This document shows positions 14,756 to 15,578 of a DNA stretch of 15,578 nt, piece by piece. The position numbers were made by a program, and so were the translations under genes. The stretch is from positions 1-15,578 of the forward strand of contig NZ_CALINL010000282.1 in NCBI RefSeq assembly GCF_938045225.1, in the 5' to 3' direction. Position 1 is the first letter of the stretch, and every line of letters starts with the position of its first letter. This stretch comes from an uncultured Campylobacter sp. GTDB lineage: Bacteria > Campylobacterota > Campylobacteria > Campylobacterales > Campylobacteraceae. The notes below the pieces were generated by a model. That model was not told the origin of the DNA. It saw nothing but the letters and a program-made list of their open reading frames with translations, and made no database searches.

Positions 14756-14797
14756 TTTCGCTACATTAATGAAAAATTATCAAATCGGAGAGAATCA

Positions 14798-15578
14798 ATG
14801 AGCGATGTTTACGACATTATCGTGATAGGCGGCGGCCCTTGCGGCATCGCGACCGTCGTAGAGGCTAGAGCCAATGGATTAAAAAAAGTTTTGCTTCTCG
14901 AAAAGGGCGACAACCACAGCCAAACTATAAGAAAATTTTACAAAGACAATAAGCGCGTGGATAAAGAGTATAAAGGTCAAGATAGCACCATCCACGGCAT
15001 CGTATCCTTTGAGGACGGTACAAAGGAGAGCACGCTTGATTATTTCGATAAGCTGCTAGACGAGGAAAAGATCGAGGCCGTGTTTAACTCCGAGGTCGAA
15101 AGCGTAAAGAAAAAGGACGGTTTGTTTTTCGTGCACACCGCAAAGGGCGACTATCAAGCCAAAAACGTGATGATAAGTATCGGTAAAATGGGGCGTCCGA
15201 ACAAGCCGGACTATAAAATCCCACCTTCGCTAAATAATGTTATAAATTTTAACCTAAACTCCTGTTCTAGCGGCGAAAAAGTCCTCGTAGTAGGCGGCGG
15301 AAACTCTGCCGTAGAGTACGCTATCGAGCTATGCCAATACAACAAAACGACGTTGGCTTACCGCAAGGATAAATTTAGCCGCGTAAATGACGTAAACGTA
15401 ACGGCGCTGTGGGAACTAGAAAAAGCAAATAAGCTAAAAGTGCGGCTGAATCACGACATCACCGAGATCGAAAACGAATCCGGACGCGTGAGGGTGCACT
15501 TTTCAAACGGAAAAATAAGGGTCTACGACAGGGTCGTCTACGCTATCGGCGGCTCGACTCCGGTGGATTTTCTACAAA
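14798..15578 (+). CDS. FAD/NAD(P)H-dependent oxidoreductase, YpdA/thioredoxin-reductase-like, cut by the window end
   Basis: The first 260 codons of a longer gene are present. DIIVIGGGPCGIATVVEA (residues 6-23) is the FAD-binding Rossmann loop, with the GGGPCG form seen in YpdA-type reductases. VLVVGGGNSAVEYA (from about residue 163) is the second, NAD(P)H-binding loop. YAIGG near the visible end matches the 'ATG' motif of two-dinucleotide-binding-domain flavoproteins. The redox-active CxxC of true thioredoxin reductases, expected between the two nucleotide-binding loops, is absent; the cysteine at residue 15 within GGGPCG is the notable one. YpdA uses that type of site to reduce bacillithiol disulfide in Firmicutes, but bacillithiol is not expected here, so the substrate is unknown. 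GGAGA supports this start. Confidence 0.85.
   Translation, partial: MSDVYDIIVIGGGPCGIATVVEARANGLKKVLLLEKGDNHSQTIRKFYKDNKRVDKEYKGQDSTIHGIVSFEDGTKESTLDYFDKLLDEEKIEAVFNSEVESVKKKDGLFFVHTAKGDYQAKNVMISIGKMGRPNKPDYKIPPSLNNVINFNLNSCSSGEKVLVVGGGNSAVEYAIELCQYNKTTLAYRKDKFSRVNDVNVTALWELEKANKLKVRLNHDITEIENESGRVRVHFSNGKIRVYDRVVYAIGGSTPVDFLQ

Noticed and set aside
1..15578. CRISPR array, tRNA or rRNA genes, insertion sequences
   Set aside because: I found no regularly spaced direct repeats, no tRNA cloverleaf or rRNA segments and no transposase motifs. The AAATTTG words are irregularly spaced and too short to be an array.

Overview
The window looks like chromosome of a Campylobacter-type epsilonproteobacterium (Campylobacterota). 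Three things suggest this: a stand-alone atpB, a GatB amidotransferase subunit, and T-rich promoters with TAAAAT/TATAAT -10 boxes but no clear -35. The core genes are fairly GC-rich, and the intergenic DNA is saturated with the word AAATTTG. This fits the higher-GC oral Campylobacter group (C. showae/C. rectus-like) better than C. jejuni, but the species assignment is inference.

Left part (1-4436, all plus strand): a YfcA-like TSUP anion transporter, atpB (ATP synthase subunit a), gatB (Asp/Glu-tRNA amidotransferase subunit B) and gpsA (glycerol-3-phosphate dehydrogenase). Gaps of 110 to 220 bases separate them. There are good terminator hairpins after atpB and gatB and separate -10 boxes before atpB and gatB, so these look like single transcription units.

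Middle part (4437-8721): an AT-rich minus-strand gene for a two-helix membrane protein resembling the bacterial PH-domain family appears to be broken by a one-base frameshift. Next come an exported NagZ-like GH3 glycosidase and an AbgA-like M20 amidohydrolase, both plus strand with their own promoters. The 415- and 512-base gaps around abgA contain no convincing gene, only hairpins and many AAATTTG words.

Right part (8722-14559): five minus-strand genes are packed closely in the order rarD, a small anchored coiled-coil protein, pyrB, pyrC and an AT-rich orphan gene. The pyrB and pyrC genes overlap by ATGA and encode steps two and three of pyrimidine synthesis. The orphan follows pyrC by 11 bases, starts with TTG and ends at a perfect 12-bp inverted repeat. 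Divergent from rarD is the gene for a class II DAHP synthase (first shikimate step). The window ends inside a YpdA-like FAD/NAD(P)H oxidoreductase.

Most of the window is ordinary metabolism. The unusual parts are the frameshifted PH-like gene, the AT-rich orphan appended to the pyr genes, and the strong excess of the palindrome CAAATTTG. I see no CRISPR array, insertion sequence, tRNA or rRNA, and no clear multi-gene novel system.
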